DNA of 64,000 bases from Enhygromyxa salina (GTDB taxonomy: Bacteria; Myxococcota_A; Polyangia; Nannocystales; Nannocystaceae). Below the pieces are notes generated by a model. The model saw nothing but the letters and a program-made list of their open reading frames with translations, was not told the origin of the DNA and searched no databases. Position numbers and translations under genes: made by a program. Of the stretch, positions 13,731-22,651 are shown in pieces (position 1 is the first letter of the stretch; every line of letters begins with the position of its first letter). The DNA is taken from NCBI RefSeq assembly GCF_002994615.1, contig NZ_PVNK01000207.1, forward strand, positions 1-64,000, read 5' to 3'.

Positions 13731-14310
13731 TCATGCACCCGTGGCCGTCACACCGAAGCCCGAGATCCCGCCGCCGTCGCCGTCTCCAGAGCTGCCGGAG
13801 CCGCCGCCGGAGCTGCCCGAACCACCGCTGCCGGAGGTCCAGCCGCCGCCGCCGGAGCCCGCGCCTCAGCCCGCGCCGCCTGAAATTCCGCCGCCGTCGT
13901 CCCGCGAGCCTGGCGGCGCGCCGGCGTTGAGCGTGGCCGCGGCGCGCAGGTCGAAGACGCTGCGAGCAGCTTCGCAGACTGACGAGATTTTCGCGGGCGC
14001 GACCTGCGCGAGCTTCTGTTTGCACTAACATCGAGCCGGTGGTGACCACCCCTGAGGTCACCACCGGCTCGGAAGTAGGTGTGTCGACCGAGGCGGCGGT
14101 CACCGGCTCGCCGGGCGACGGGCCGACGCGCGGGCCCGCTCCGTCGGGCGAGCACGAGCCCAGCTGCTCGAGCCGGGCCCGCAGCCGGTCGCGGCGGGTG
14201 CCGATCTGCTTGGGCCAGGGTCCGCGAGCGCGCCCCCAGAGTCGAGCACGACCTCCGAGGCGCTGGTCTTCGGAGCTTGCACTTCGCCAGGAGTCGATCG
14301 ACCATCCGCC
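13731..14310 (-). pseudogene. Possible decayed Gly-rich gene
   Basis: No intact gene was found in the 700 bases between acsA and the lipoprotein at 14312. On the minus strand, protein-like pieces occur in changing frames. One is a Thr/Val/Ser-rich piece with TPTSEPVVTSGVVTTG (about 14030-14130). Another, from 14024 to a TGA at 13866, contains KLAQVAPAKISSVCEAA and SVFDLRAAATLNAGAPP. Beyond that TGA a Gly/Ser-rich tail ends GDGGGISGFGVTATGA at 13731. This pattern suggests a frameshifted secreted-protein gene. The opposite strand reads as a Pro-rich open frame that looks like a shadow. Confidence 0.3.
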
Positions 14311-14311
14311 G

Positions 14312-15007
14312 ATGAACAAGCGGCACATCTACGCTCTCGCCTTCGCCCTCGGGCTGACCACCAGATTCTTGACCGCGTGTGCCGAGGGCTCCCAGGGGGA
14401 CTGTCAGCCAGGCGAGCTGGGTTGTGAGTGCATTGGCGGGACTTTGTGCACCGACGGTTCGACCTGCGATCTCGGCCTGTGCGTCGGCGGATCGGCCGAG
14501 AGCGGCGACGAGACGGCGGGCGAGGAGAGCGGCGGCGCCGAGATGGGCGACGGCGACACCAGCGGGGATGGAGACCTCTCCTGCGAGATCTCCGCCGACT
14601 GCCTCGACGACGAGGTCTGCGTCGAGGGAGCCTGCGGCGACACAGACCTCTACTATTACGACGCCTCGGTGGTCGTGTTCGTCCCGCCGATCTGCCGCGA
14701 CGGCGTGGGGACGGCGGAGCTCGAGTACGAGGTCTACCAAGATGAGGTGTTCACTGACCTCTCGAGCGAAGCTGGCTGTCCGGGGGCCTGGCCCCAGGAG
14801 CCTTTCAGCTACGACTCACTCAGCACGCTTCAGCTCGACTTCTACGAGGTCGATGCATTCTTCGACGACTACATTACGTCGATGTGCTGGACCGACGAGT
14901 TTGATCAGTGCGACAGGGTCCCGAAGCTCATCCTCCATGATGGCGGCTGGGTGGGCATGGTCGAGGAGTCGTACATCGAGCTTCGCTTCGACCCGCTTCC
15001 GTATTGA
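14312..15007 (+). CDS. Cys-rich lipoprotein, function unknown
   Basis: 231 residues. The signal peptide ends FLTAC, a lipobox. It is followed by a Cys-rich segment (GDCQPGELGCECIGGTLCTDGSTCDLGLC), an acidic Gly/Glu/Asp linker (GDGDTSGDGD) and a second Cys cluster (CEISADCLDDEVCVEGACG) resembling the short Cys-rich knobs common in myxobacterial lipoproteins. The C-terminal domain of about 110 residues is acidic and aromatic with no recognised fold. Probably surface exposed. Confidence 0.75.
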   Translation: MNKRHIYALAFALGLTTRFLTACAEGSQGDCQPGELGCECIGGTLCTDGSTCDLGLCVGGSAESGDETAGEESGGAEMGDGDTSGDGDLSCEISADCLDDEVCVEGACGDTDLYYYDASVVVFVPPICRDGVGTAELEYEVYQDEVFTDLSSEAGCPGAWPQEPFSYDSLSTLQLDFYEVDAFFDDYITSMCWTDEFDQCDRVPKLILHDGGWVGMVEESYIELRFDPLPY

Positions 15008-15025
15008 CCCCGAGCTCGGGGCTGC

Positions 15026-15673
15026 TCAACGGCACGCGAGCGCGATGGCGGCCGAGACCGCGCCCCCGCGCAGGAGCGCGACGGGCTCGTTGAGCAGCTT
15101 CCAGCCCAATTTGTTGCCGAGCGAGCGGTTCAGGCTCGCCGCCATTCGCTGGTAGTTCCACGGGTGATTGGCGCCGCCGAGGCTCTTGGGCCAGATGTGG
15201 TCGGCGTCGATCCCGTCGAGGTCGTAGCCCTTCTTGCGCCACACTCGGCGAACCTTCGCGGTGTTCATCTGCCCGCCGCACAAGGAGCTCGAGCCCGAGC
15301 TCGAGAGCGACGCGACCATCAAGCTGACGGCGACGATCTTCCAGTTTCGCGCCGCCTGCTCATAGTCGCGCTGAGCTTGACGGTAGGCTTCGGTCGCCTC
15401 GCCCTGGCGCCGGGCCGCAGCCTCGAGATGTCGGGCTGCCTCTCCCATGTCCGCCTCGACCTGATCCCAGACCTGCAGGAGCTCGCGGGTGGCTCGCTGG
15501 ATGTGCTCGGCCCGGACCTCGAGCTCGCGCAGCTTCGCGTCGCCGCCTGCGTTGGCTTGCTCGACCGCGGCGAGGCGGGCGTCGAGGTGCGCGGTGATCT
15601 CGGCCGCGGCGGGCCGACAAGCGCCGAGCGCGAGCGAGCATGTCAGGAGCCAAGCTCTGTCGTGGGGGCTCAT
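15026..15673 (-). CDS. Coiled-coil lipoprotein with HNH-nuclease-like C-terminus
   Basis: 215 residues. The signal peptide ends LGAC (Cys19). Residues 25-110 are a long Ala/Glu/Arg/Gln helix, probably a coiled coil, followed by a hydrophobic stretch at 112-125. The C-terminal part has D158-H159 in ADHIWPKSLGGANHPWNY, then LNRSLGNK with Asn at 173, 182 and 187, a good match to the DH...N...N core of HNH endonucleases. A nuclease motif on an exported lipoprotein is unusual. Its ATG overlaps the upstream stop (ATGA). Activity is inferred from the motif only. Confidence 0.72.
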   Translation of the reverse strand: MSPHDRAWLLTCSLALGACRPAAAEITAHLDARLAAVEQANAGGDAKLRELEVRAEHIQRATRELLQVWDQVEADMGEAARHLEAAARRQGEATEAYRQAQRDYEQAARNWKIVAVSLMVASLSSSGSSSLCGGQMNTAKVRRVWRKKGYDLDGIDADHIWPKSLGGANHPWNYQRMAASLNRSLGNKLGWKLLNEPVALLRGGAVSAAIALACR

Positions 15674-16305
15674 CGAGGCACCCCAGGCGCGGGCCGAGGG
15701 CTGCGGGAGCGTCGCTTCGTCGGGGGCCGCTCGCTGCCCGTGGCGCCGTCGACACAGGCTTGGAGCTGGTGGATGTCGCGGACGGCTTGCTTGCGCTCGG
15801 CTCGAACCCGTTCGTAGCAGGCCGGCGCCCGACCGCAGCTCGACGCCGTCGCCTTGCCCGCGACCGCTCCCCCGGCGCACCCGGCGATGGCGAGCGGCGC
15901 TGTTGCGCCGCCGCTGACGACGGCGCTGAGGATCCCGAGGCCGCAGCCGAGGGCGGCGCCCTTGCTGACGCGGGCGTCGTTGCGGGCCAGGCATGCCTCG
16001 TGCTGGGCGATCTGGGCTCCGCACGCAGCCGCGGCCTCCGTCACCTTGGCCTCGACGATCGCCTTTTGTGCCCGGCACTCGGCGCGCCTGGCCTCGGCCA
16101 CGGCACGGTCCAAGGAGCGCTCGGCGACCTCGATCTCACCCTCGAGCTCGGCGAGCTTCGTGGATCTGCGGGTCTCCTCCTGCTCGAGCTTGGCGATGCG
16201 CTTGTCGAGGGCGGCGGCTTCGCGGGTCTTGCTCGCGGTGCAGCCGACGCTGGCAGCCAGGGCGAGGAGCAGCACGGGTAAGGTGGCGTTCGGGCCAGGT
16301 CGCAT
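15670..16305 (-). CDS. Coiled-coil lipoprotein, partner of the HNH lipoprotein
   Basis: 211 residues. Signal peptide with lipobox SVGC at about residue 22, then a coiled coil (about 30-105) containing several Cys residues. Next is a Gly/Ala-rich hydrophobic segment (GAALGCGLGILSAVVSGGATAPLAIAGCAGGAVAG) that resembles a glycine-zipper membrane hairpin, then a Cys-containing helix and a basic Pro/Arg tail. No family was recognised. The stop overlaps the start of the HNH lipoprotein, so the two are made together and may form a complex. Confidence 0.7.
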   Translation of the reverse strand: MRPGPNATLPVLLLALAASVGCTASKTREAAALDKRIAKLEQEETRRSTKLAELEGEIEVAERSLDRAVAEARRAECRAQKAIVEAKVTEAAAACGAQIAQHEACLARNDARVSKGAALGCGLGILSAVVSGGATAPLAIAGCAGGAVAGKATASSCGRAPACYERVRAERKQAVRDIHQLQACVDGATGSERPPTKRRSRSPRPAPGVPR

Positions 16306-16381
16306 CGGCGAGAGGATAGCTCAGACGTGCACGCGCCCGAGGGGTCATCGCGGCGGCGGGCGAGCGGAGGCCCTGGCCGGC

Positions 16382-18202
16382 TCAGCGCGCTCGCAGGGCG
16401 CAGGACACCAGCATGCGGGTCTCGGTCTTGACCGGGCTGAGGCTGACCTCGATCGGGAAGATCGTCCCGTCTTGCTTTTGCCCCGTCAGCTCGAGGCCGG
16501 CGCCCATCGGGCGCGGGCTCGGTGCCTGGGTGAAGCGCCGGACGTGGTCGACGTGTCGCTTGCGCAGGGGCTCGGGGACCAGGATCTCGATCGCTTGGCC
16601 GACGAGCTCCTCGCGCGGGTAGCCGAACATGCGCTCGAGCTGGTGGTTGATCAGGACGATCGTGCCGCTCTCGTCAATCACGCAGGTCGCGTCGGGGGCG
16701 GATTCGAGCAGGCCGATGAACTGCTGCTCGGACTGTCGACGCTCGGTGACGTCGCGGCCGACGAGGTAGATCCCGGTCTCGTTGGGGATCGAGCGGGCCC
16801 GGAGGTCGATCCAGCGGTGCCCACCCTCGCTGTGGCGCATGCGGATCTCGAACCCGGCCTGGGGCTCGCCGGCCCAGATCTTGGCGAGCTCGGCGTCGAA
16901 CAGCTCGCGGTGCTCGGGGCTGACGAACTGGCGCAGCGGCGCGTTGGCGCGGGCGTCCTCGACCCAGCCGAGCAAGGAGCTCCACGCGGCGTTCGACTGG
17001 GTGATGTGCCCGTGCTGATCCACGATCGCGAGGAGGTCGAGGGAGAGGTTGAAGAAGCGCTCGCGCTCCTGCTCGGTCCGCTTGCGCTCGGCGAGGGTCG
17101 TCAGCCAGGCCTGGACCGCGGCCGCGAGCTCCGAGACCGACTGCCAGCGAGCGTCCCGCGCCTTGGCGAGCCCGGACATGCAGATGCGCTCGAGCTGGGG
17201 CGGGACGCTGGGGATGAGCTCGGTTGGCGGGGTCGGCGGGGTCTCGACCACGGCGTCGAGGATCGCGGCCACGTCGTCGCCCAAAAAGGGAGGCCGCCCG
17301 GTCAGGATGTCGTAGAGGATCGCGGACAGCCCGTAGACGTCGGTCCGCTCGTCGATACGATCGACCAGGCCCTGGGCCTGCTCGGGTGCCATGAACGCGG
17401 GGGTTCCGAGTCGCTGGCCCTGCATCGTGGCCAGGACCGGCACGCTGGTGAGCGCGGTCCCGAGCGCGGCGGGGTCGCTCCCGCCCGCGGAGCTGGGCTG
17501 GTCGTCCGTGCGAATGCGCTTCGCGAGGCCCCAGTCGAGCACGACGACCTCGCCGAAGTTGCCGACGATCACGTTTTCGCCCTTGAGGTCGCGATGGACG
17601 ATTCCGCGCGAGTGGGCGAAAGCCATGGTGTTGCAGACGCTGATGAAGTTGTTCAGCAGTTGCAGGAATGGGCCCGAGACCAGGTCGTCGCCGTCGTCGA
17701 GGTTCTCGTGGAATTCGGTGATGACCGCGGACAAAGTCCGGCCCCGCAAGAAGCGCATTGTGTAGAAGCAGCGCCTCCCGTCATCGGTCGCGCTGAAGTC
17801 GTAGACCGGCACGATGCCAGGGTGGTCGAGCTGGCCTGTGATCCGCGCTTCGCGAAAAAAACGCGCGCGATTACCCACATGATCGGCCTGGTCGTCCTTG
17901 AGGCGCTTGAGGGCGATCTCGCGATCGAGGACCTCGTCGTAGGCCCGCCAGACCTCGCCGATCCCACCTGAAGAGTGGAGGCCGCGCAGCGTGATCCGCT
18001 CGCGGACCGTCAACGGAAGGGTGCCCAGGTCGATCTCGTCGAGTTCGTCATCGAGCTCGATGTCTGAATCGAGCGAGGTGCGCCGGGGCAGCGTTGGCCG
18101 CTCGTGGAGCGGCTTGGGATCACACGCAGCGTTCTCGTCAATGAGGCCGTGATTGGGGGGAAGTGCGCCGAATTGCACGTTGGAATCGTCGCCAAGCCCC
18201 AT
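16382..18202 (-). CDS. Ser/Thr protein kinase with two PAS domains
   Basis: 606 residues from the ATG at 18202. After an acidic leader comes a Pkn-type kinase domain (about residues 68-370). It has the Gly loop GGIGEVW, Lys99 in EIALKRL, HRDLKGEN at about 203-210, DWG in place of DFG, and FMAPEQAQG. A short linker leads to two PAS domains (about 383-488 and 493-604), the second containing CVIDESGTIVLINHQLERMFGY. No transmembrane helix is visible, so it is a cytoplasmic sensor kinase in which PAS probably reads an internal redox or ligand signal. Substrates are unknown. Confidence 0.9.
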   Translation of the reverse strand: MGLGDDSNVQFGALPPNHGLIDENAACDPKPLHERPTLPRRTSLDSDIELDDELDEIDLGTLPLTVRERITLRGLHSSGGIGEVWRAYDEVLDREIALKRLKDDQADHVGNRARFFREARITGQLDHPGIVPVYDFSATDDGRRCFYTMRFLRGRTLSAVITEFHENLDDGDDLVSGPFLQLLNNFISVCNTMAFAHSRGIVHRDLKGENVIVGNFGEVVVLDWGLAKRIRTDDQPSSAGGSDPAALGTALTSVPVLATMQGQRLGTPAFMAPEQAQGLVDRIDERTDVYGLSAILYDILTGRPPFLGDDVAAILDAVVETPPTPPTELIPSVPPQLERICMSGLAKARDARWQSVSELAAAVQAWLTTLAERKRTEQERERFFNLSLDLLAIVDQHGHITQSNAAWSSLLGWVEDARANAPLRQFVSPEHRELFDAELAKIWAGEPQAGFEIRMRHSEGGHRWIDLRARSIPNETGIYLVGRDVTERRQSEQQFIGLLESAPDATCVIDESGTIVLINHQLERMFGYPREELVGQAIEILVPEPLRKRHVDHVRRFTQAPSPRPMGAGLELTGQKQDGTIFPIEVSLSPVKTETRMLVSCALRAR

Positions 18203-18429
18203 GGGCGAGAGGGTAATCGCGATCCATCCGACACTAAAGGCGGCCTGGACCGGGAAGCTCACGGGCATCGCAAGTTAAACGTCGACGATGCCTGCGCATG
18301 TGACGACGCCGGTCGCCGGATGATCGACCCATTCCCGCGCGCGGTTGTGGAGCCGGCCCGCGAGCTGGTCGCGGCCAGCCGCCGGGCCGTCGCGCTGTTC
18401 GCTCGACGTCGCCGGCCTCGTGGCATTGG

Positions 18430-18969
18430 TCAGCGCGCGTTGGCGCCGACGCGCAGCTGGCCGTCGAAGTCGTAGACGAGCTCGTTGCTGCCGACCTCGG
18501 ACCACACGAGGATCCGCCAGGCCAGGTCGCCGTCGATGAACTCGACGGTCGCGCGGTTGGGCGTGCCGCCGCTGCGCTCGGTCGCGGCCGCGAGGATCCC
18601 GGGGAGCGCGCTGAAGTCGACCTCGGCGACGGCGAAGCTCTGGCTGGGGACCGGCACGGCGTCGCCGCGGCGCAGGTGTGTGCCGTCGGCTTGGATCGAG
18701 TAGCGCTGACCCTCGGCGTCGTAGGCCTCGATGCCGCCGGGGCTGATCTGGATGCGCCGGACCTGATCGCTGATCGCCTCGACCCGCTCGGGCACGGTCT
18801 CGGGCGCGCGCAGGTAGTCGGCAACCACGGGGAGGCTCGGCTCCGTGTTCCCGGCGAAGGTCGTCCACAGCAGGACGCCGGCGACCACGAAGGGGATCAG
18901 GGCCCCGAACGCGATGAGGAGGATGACGCGCCGGGGGACGCCGCGGGGTTGATGCTTGGCCTCGTTCAC
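18430..18969 (-). CDS. Single-pass membrane protein, function unknown
   Basis: 179 residues from a GTG start. A short basic N-terminus precedes one membrane helix (about residues 15-36, VILLIAFGALIPFVVAGVLLW), and a soluble domain of about 140 residues lies presumably outside the cytoplasm. No lipobox and no known domain. The start codon is only 12 bases from the CTAG palindromic element at 18982-19147, so the element occupies its leader or promoter region and could affect expression. No clear ribosome site is seen in those 12 bases. Confidence 0.65.
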   Translation of the reverse strand: MNEAKHQPRGVPRRVILLIAFGALIPFVVAGVLLWTTFAGNTEPSLPVVADYLRAPETVPERVEAISDQVRRIQISPGGIEAYDAEGQRYSIQADGTHLRRGDAVPVPSQSFAVAEVDFSALPGILAAATERSGGTPNRATVEFIDGDLAWRILVWSEVGSNELVYDFDGQLRVGANAR

Positions 18970-18981
18970 GCGGCGAGCAGC

Positions 18982-19147
18982 CTAGCAGCCCGGGGTGCAA
19001 TGTATCGTGTCGCCTCGCGCCGGAATTTGCGCCGAGGGCGCGAAGCCAAAACGCCGCTGTACCGGGCGTACTGCAAGTTTTGGCGACAAAGCCCTCGGCG
19101 AAAAGGCCAAGCGAGGCGGCGCGAGGCATTGCACCCCGGGCTGCTAG
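18982..19147 (+). mobile_element. CTAG palindromic element, copy A (166 bp, complete)
   Basis: Bounded by CTAG on both sides with inverted ends CTAGCAGCCCGGGGTGCAAT and its complement. The whole length is an imperfect palindrome able to form one long hairpin. It lies between a carotenoid oxygenase gene and a membrane-protein gene. Same orientation as the copy at 53515. Confidence 0.88.
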
Positions 19148-19189
19148 CCCTGAATCAAGCGCTGCGCTCGTCGAGGTGGAGCTTCAGCG

Positions 19190-19261
19190 CGTTTTGGCTT
19201 CGCGCCCTCGGCGAAGATTCCGGCGCGAGGCGACACGATGCATTGCACCACGGGCTGCTAG
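19190..19261 (-). mobile_element. CTAG palindromic element, copy B (half element)
   Basis: About 72 bases matching the right half of the inverse-oriented element (from GCGTTTTGGCTTCGCG to TGCACCACGGGCTGCTAG). The left half is missing. The bases after it (gcctaaatcaagg) resemble those after copy A (ccctgaatcaagc), so part of this interval looks duplicated. It abuts the stop codon of the carotenoid oxygenase gene at 19264. Confidence 0.75.
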
Positions 19262-19263
19262 GC

Positions 19264-20697
19264 CTAAATCAAGGGGCTGCTCGGCCTCGCGCGCGTCGAG
19301 CGACAGGCCTCGCCCGGGATGAAGCGGGTGTGAAAGCCAGCCGGAACCCGCGAGGGGATCGCTAGCTTGGCGACGAGGTCGAGCTCGCGCGCCGACAGCA
19401 GCCACAGCTCGCTGCGCCCGCTGCCGAGCTCGGACACGAAGGTCACGAGCACGGCGTCGTCGGGGTCCGGTCCGAGCGGCGCGACGCTGACCTCTCCGCC
19501 GTACCACCCGGCCGGATACTTGCGCTCGATCGCGGCCCCGGACCCGAGCTCGACCCGACGCACGCCGTCAAAGCGAAAGGCCTCCTGCTCGGCGAAGGTG
19601 CCCAAGAACGCGGCGTCGGTCGGCGATCCGAGCCGACGATCGTCGATCCGCGGGAACTCGGCCAGGGCCGAGTCGATGAGCTCTTCGCGGGCGAGGCCGG
19701 TGTCGAGGTCGAGGGTCCAGCGGACGAGCTCGGGCTCGAGGCGCAGGTGGGAGATGCGCGGCACGACCCGATCCGTGCGCCCGGGCTGGGGCTGGTACAT
19801 CAGGGGGTCGCGCATGCGACAGACCGTGACGATGACCTCGCGGCCCTGCTCCCAGGCGTTGGCGAAGTGGTAGACGTAGCAGGCCGGGACCTCGAACCAC
19901 CGGACCAGGCGGTGGGCCTTGCGATCGAACAGGCCCACGCGCGTGGGCCGGTCGGGGAAGAAGCGCATGTGGACCTTGCCGCGGGTGAGGGCCTCGGGGT
20001 CGGCGAACATCGAGACGTCGAGCAAGATCGTGTAGCGCTCGGTCAGCGCGAGGTCGTGCTGCGGGCGCGGGCCCGGGAGCTCGATCGGCGTGCGGGTGAG
20101 CTGGCCGTCGGTGGTCAAGGTGCCGTGGGTCGCGAAGGGCGGGGTGGGGGCGTAGTCGAGGAAGACCAGGTCCCCGCTGCGTGGATCGACCTTGGCGTGG
20201 GCCGTCATGGTTCCGGCGTCGGGCCACGGGCCCTCGGTCTCGAGCTCGGGGACCGTGAGCGCGTGGGGCAGCCCGCCGCCCATCCACCACAGCGCCAGGA
20301 GTCGGCCGTTCCAGTAGAGCAGGTCGGTGTTGGCGGTGTTCTTGTACGGGCCGCCCGCTCGGGTGAAGTCCGGGCGCGAGAGCAGCCCCGTCCACGTGGC
20401 TCGACCCGCGGCCTCGTCCTCGGCGAGCCCGGCGGTGCGGACCCAGCGGTTGCGGTAGCTCGCGCGCCCGTCGGCGAAGCTGACCGCGTGGACCATCCCG
20501 TCGCCGTCGAACCAGTGGTAGGGCTCGGGCGCCACAAACCGGGGGTTGCTCGAGTTGCGGGCGAACACGCCTTGGAGCCCCGGGGGCAGCTCACCCTCGA
20601 GCAGCTCGAGCTCGGGGTGGTCGAGCTCGCGCTCAACCGGGGCGAAGTCCTGGCTCGAGTAGGTGTCGCCGTCGATGAAATCCCGCGCGCTGGCCAT
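19264..20697 (-). CDS. Carotenoid cleavage oxygenase family protein
   Basis: 477 residues, the usual size for this beta-propeller family. It contains the N-terminal ELPPGLQGVFARNSSNPRF and WFDGDGMVHAV. Four His residues likely bind the catalytic iron: TAHAKVD, QHDLALT, YVYHFANAWE and GFHTRF. The enzyme should cleave a polyene double bond with O2 to give aldehydes (apocarotenoids or retinal-like products). The substrate cannot be told from sequence. Its end is followed within two bases by the half CTAG element; the last residues (ACRSTRARPSSPLI) may be altered by it. Confidence 0.88.
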   Translation of the reverse strand: MASARDFIDGDTYSSQDFAPVERELDHPELELLEGELPPGLQGVFARNSSNPRFVAPEPYHWFDGDGMVHAVSFADGRASYRNRWVRTAGLAEDEAAGRATWTGLLSRPDFTRAGGPYKNTANTDLLYWNGRLLALWWMGGGLPHALTVPELETEGPWPDAGTMTAHAKVDPRSGDLVFLDYAPTPPFATHGTLTTDGQLTRTPIELPGPRPQHDLALTERYTILLDVSMFADPEALTRGKVHMRFFPDRPTRVGLFDRKAHRLVRWFEVPACYVYHFANAWEQGREVIVTVCRMRDPLMYQPQPGRTDRVVPRISHLRLEPELVRWTLDLDTGLAREELIDSALAEFPRIDDRRLGSPTDAAFLGTFAEQEAFRFDGVRRVELGSGAAIERKYPAGWYGGEVSVAPLGPDPDDAVLVTFVSELGSGRSELWLLSARELDLVAKLAIPSRVPAGFHTRFIPGEACRSTRARPSSPLI

Positions 20698-20846
20698 GAA
20701 GCACCATAGCATCGGCCCCGAGCCCCGCGGCGCGGCGTGGCCCGGTCTCGATTTACACGCCCGACGAGACCGCCGGGATCACGGCCGCGGCCGGGGAGAC
20801 CCTCGCCGAGGCCCTCGCCGAGCTGCGCGCGCCGGGGGCCGGCCGC

Positions 20847-22289
20847 CTACTGCTGGAAGCAGTAGATCGGCAGCGGGGTGCTGCAGGACTGCGCCGCGCA
20901 CAGCGACCACGACTCGGTCTCCGAGGTCGTGCGCGCGATCGTGCCCAGATAGTCCGGGTTGTCCGAGGTGAAGTTGTTGCAGATGTTCGGCCCCTTGGTC
21001 CCGAACGCGGTCGTCCCGGTCCGGGCCAGACGAACGCTGCCCTCACAGCTGGCGCCGGTGTTGATCGACGGGGTGCCGAACTCGGTCCGGGCCATCGCAA
21101 AGTCGAGCGTGCCGTCGGTGAGGTCGGACCAGTTGTCGGCGACCTTGGTCCCTTCGGGCAGGTAGTAGGGCACGGCAGACGGGGTGAAGCGGGTTGAGGG
21201 CGAGCTCTGCACGGTCGACAGCCAGGCCATGTAGGTGCCCGGCAAGTCGGCAGCCGCGGCCCGGGCGTTGCAGATCGCGTCCGCGCCGTCGAGGCCGCCG
21301 AGGTCGCCCGTGTAGGTCGTGCTGGTCACGAACGCGATGCGGGACTCCCAGTCGCAGTCCGGCGCGCAGCCGTCGGACGCCACGACGTTGCCGTCGTCGC
21401 ACTCCTCGCCCACCTGCAAGAAGCCGTCGCCGCAGGTCGCGGCGGTGCACGCGTTCGTGCAGTCATCGGTGTTGTCCATGTTGGCGTCGTCGCACTCCTC
21501 GGCGCCCTCGTTGACCAGGCCGTCGCCGCAGGTCGCGAGGGTGCAGACGCCGACGCAGCCGTCGTTGTCTTCCATGTTGCCGTCGTCGCACTCCTCGACG
21601 CCCTCGTAGACGATGCCGTCGCCGCACACGGCCTCGGTGCACGCGGCGGTGCACGCGTCGTTGTCGTCCGTGTTGCCGTCGTCGCACTCCTCGACGCCCT
21701 CGTGGATGAAGCCGTCGCCGCAGGTCGCTACCGCGCACTCGGCGCAGTCGTCGGCGTTGTCCATGTTGGCGTCGTCGCACTCCTCGACGCCCTCGTAGAT
21801 GAAGCCGTCGCCGCAGGTCGCCGTCGCGCACAGCGAGGTGCAGGCGTCGGTGTCGTCATCGTTGCCGTCGTCGCACTCCTCCATCGCCTGGACGACCCCG
21901 TCGCCGCAGCTCTCGAGCGTGCAGGTCGCCGAGCAGCCGTCGCCGTCGACGTCGTTGGCGTCGTCGCAGCCCTCGACCCCCTCTTGCACGATGCCGTCGC
22001 CGCAGACCGCCGCGGTGCAGGCGTTCGTGCACGCGTCGGTGTCGATCGGGTTGCCGTCGTCGCACTCCTCGCCCTGGTCGACGATGCCGTCGCCGCACAA
22101 GGCGTTGGTGTCGCCGTCCCCGGTGTCGCCGTCGCCGGGGTCGCCGTCGCCGTCGCCGGGGTCGCCGTCGCCGTCCCCGGTCGTGTCGGTGCCGACGCTC
22201 GAGGCCTCGATGATCGGTTCGACGCAGGCGCCGAGCATCGAGCAGAGAAGGGACGCGGTCAGGGCAGCGTCGAAGCGAGTGGTGCGCAT
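20847..22289 (-). CDS. Surface lipoprotein with eight DUF4215 Cys-rich repeats
   Basis: 480 residues. The lipobox LGAC is followed by a [18 protein letters not shown] stalk. Eight repeats of the pattern CGDG....GEECDDGN....D.C...C follow (DUF4215, the myxobacterial Cys-rich repeat). The last 150 residues form a Cys-containing domain starting [15 protein letters not shown] and ending [18 protein letters not shown], which resembles collagen- or lectin-like folds of the DUF1554 type. Probably a rigid, disulphide-rich surface adhesin or receptor. The repeats are close enough in DNA for recombination to change copy number. Confidence 0.88.
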   Translation of the reverse strand: MRTTRFDAALTASLLCSMLGACVEPIIEASSVGTDTTGDGDGDPGDGDGDPGDGDTGDGDTNALCGDGIVDQGEECDDGNPIDTDACTNACTAAVCGDGIVQEGVEGCDDANDVDGDGCSATCTLESCGDGVVQAMEECDDGNDDDTDACTSLCATATCGDGFIYEGVEECDDANMDNADDCAECAVATCGDGFIHEGVEECDDGNTDDNDACTAACTEAVCGDGIVYEGVEECDDGNMEDNDGCVGVCTLATCGDGLVNEGAEECDDANMDNTDDCTNACTAATCGDGFLQVGEECDDGNVVASDGCAPDCDWESRIAFVTSTTYTGDLGGLDGADAICNARAAAADLPGTYMAWLSTVQSSPSTRFTPSAVPYYLPEGTKVADNWSDLTDGTLDFAMARTEFGTPSINTGASCEGSVRLARTGTTAFGTKGPNICNNFTSDNPDYLGTIARTTSETESWSLCAAQSCSTPLPIYCFQQ

Positions 22290-22651
22290 GGCTGCATGGG
22301 ACCAAATTTTGGTTGAGCAAGTCCAGCGCCGCCCCTGACGGCCCGTAGATCGCCGCGCATACGGGAACCCGACCCGGCTCAGGGGGGAGGGGGGGTCCCG
22401 ACCCTCCGATCGACTCCAGCCGCATCTACACGAGGCGAGCCGTACGCCCGCGGGGGTGCTGAACGACGAGCCGGGGGGCTTCGCCGGGGTCGGTGCCGGG
22501 GTCGGTGCCTGCGACGACGTCGCTGGGGGAGCTGCGTTGCGCCAGCGCTCGGTCGTCAGTCAGGCTGCCCCTGCTGAGCCGCGAGCCGCGAGCCGATGGG
22601 CCGTCGGGGCTGGCTTGGCGAGCCGAGCTTGCAGGCTCGGCGCCGCCGGGT
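22290..22651. other. Gene-free interval with one hairpin
   Basis: 362 bases with no convincing gene. A 7-bp stem GCCGAGC/GCTCGGC with a six-base loop lies at 22622-22641, just beyond the stop of the NYN gene, and could act as a weak terminator; no U-tract is present. A G-rich run (ggggggagggggggg-like) sits near 22383. Otherwise nothing was recognised. Confidence 0.4.

Noticed and set aside
13726-14028. Pro-rich (PPPEP-like) 100-residue plus-strand protein
   Set aside because: TTG start without ribosome site, no membrane anchor or TonB-type domain; reads as the complement of Gly-rich coding sequence on the other strand.
21360-22130. Regular repeats resembling a CRISPR array
   Set aside because: They are in-frame coding DUF4215 repeats with conserved Cys and no unique spacers.
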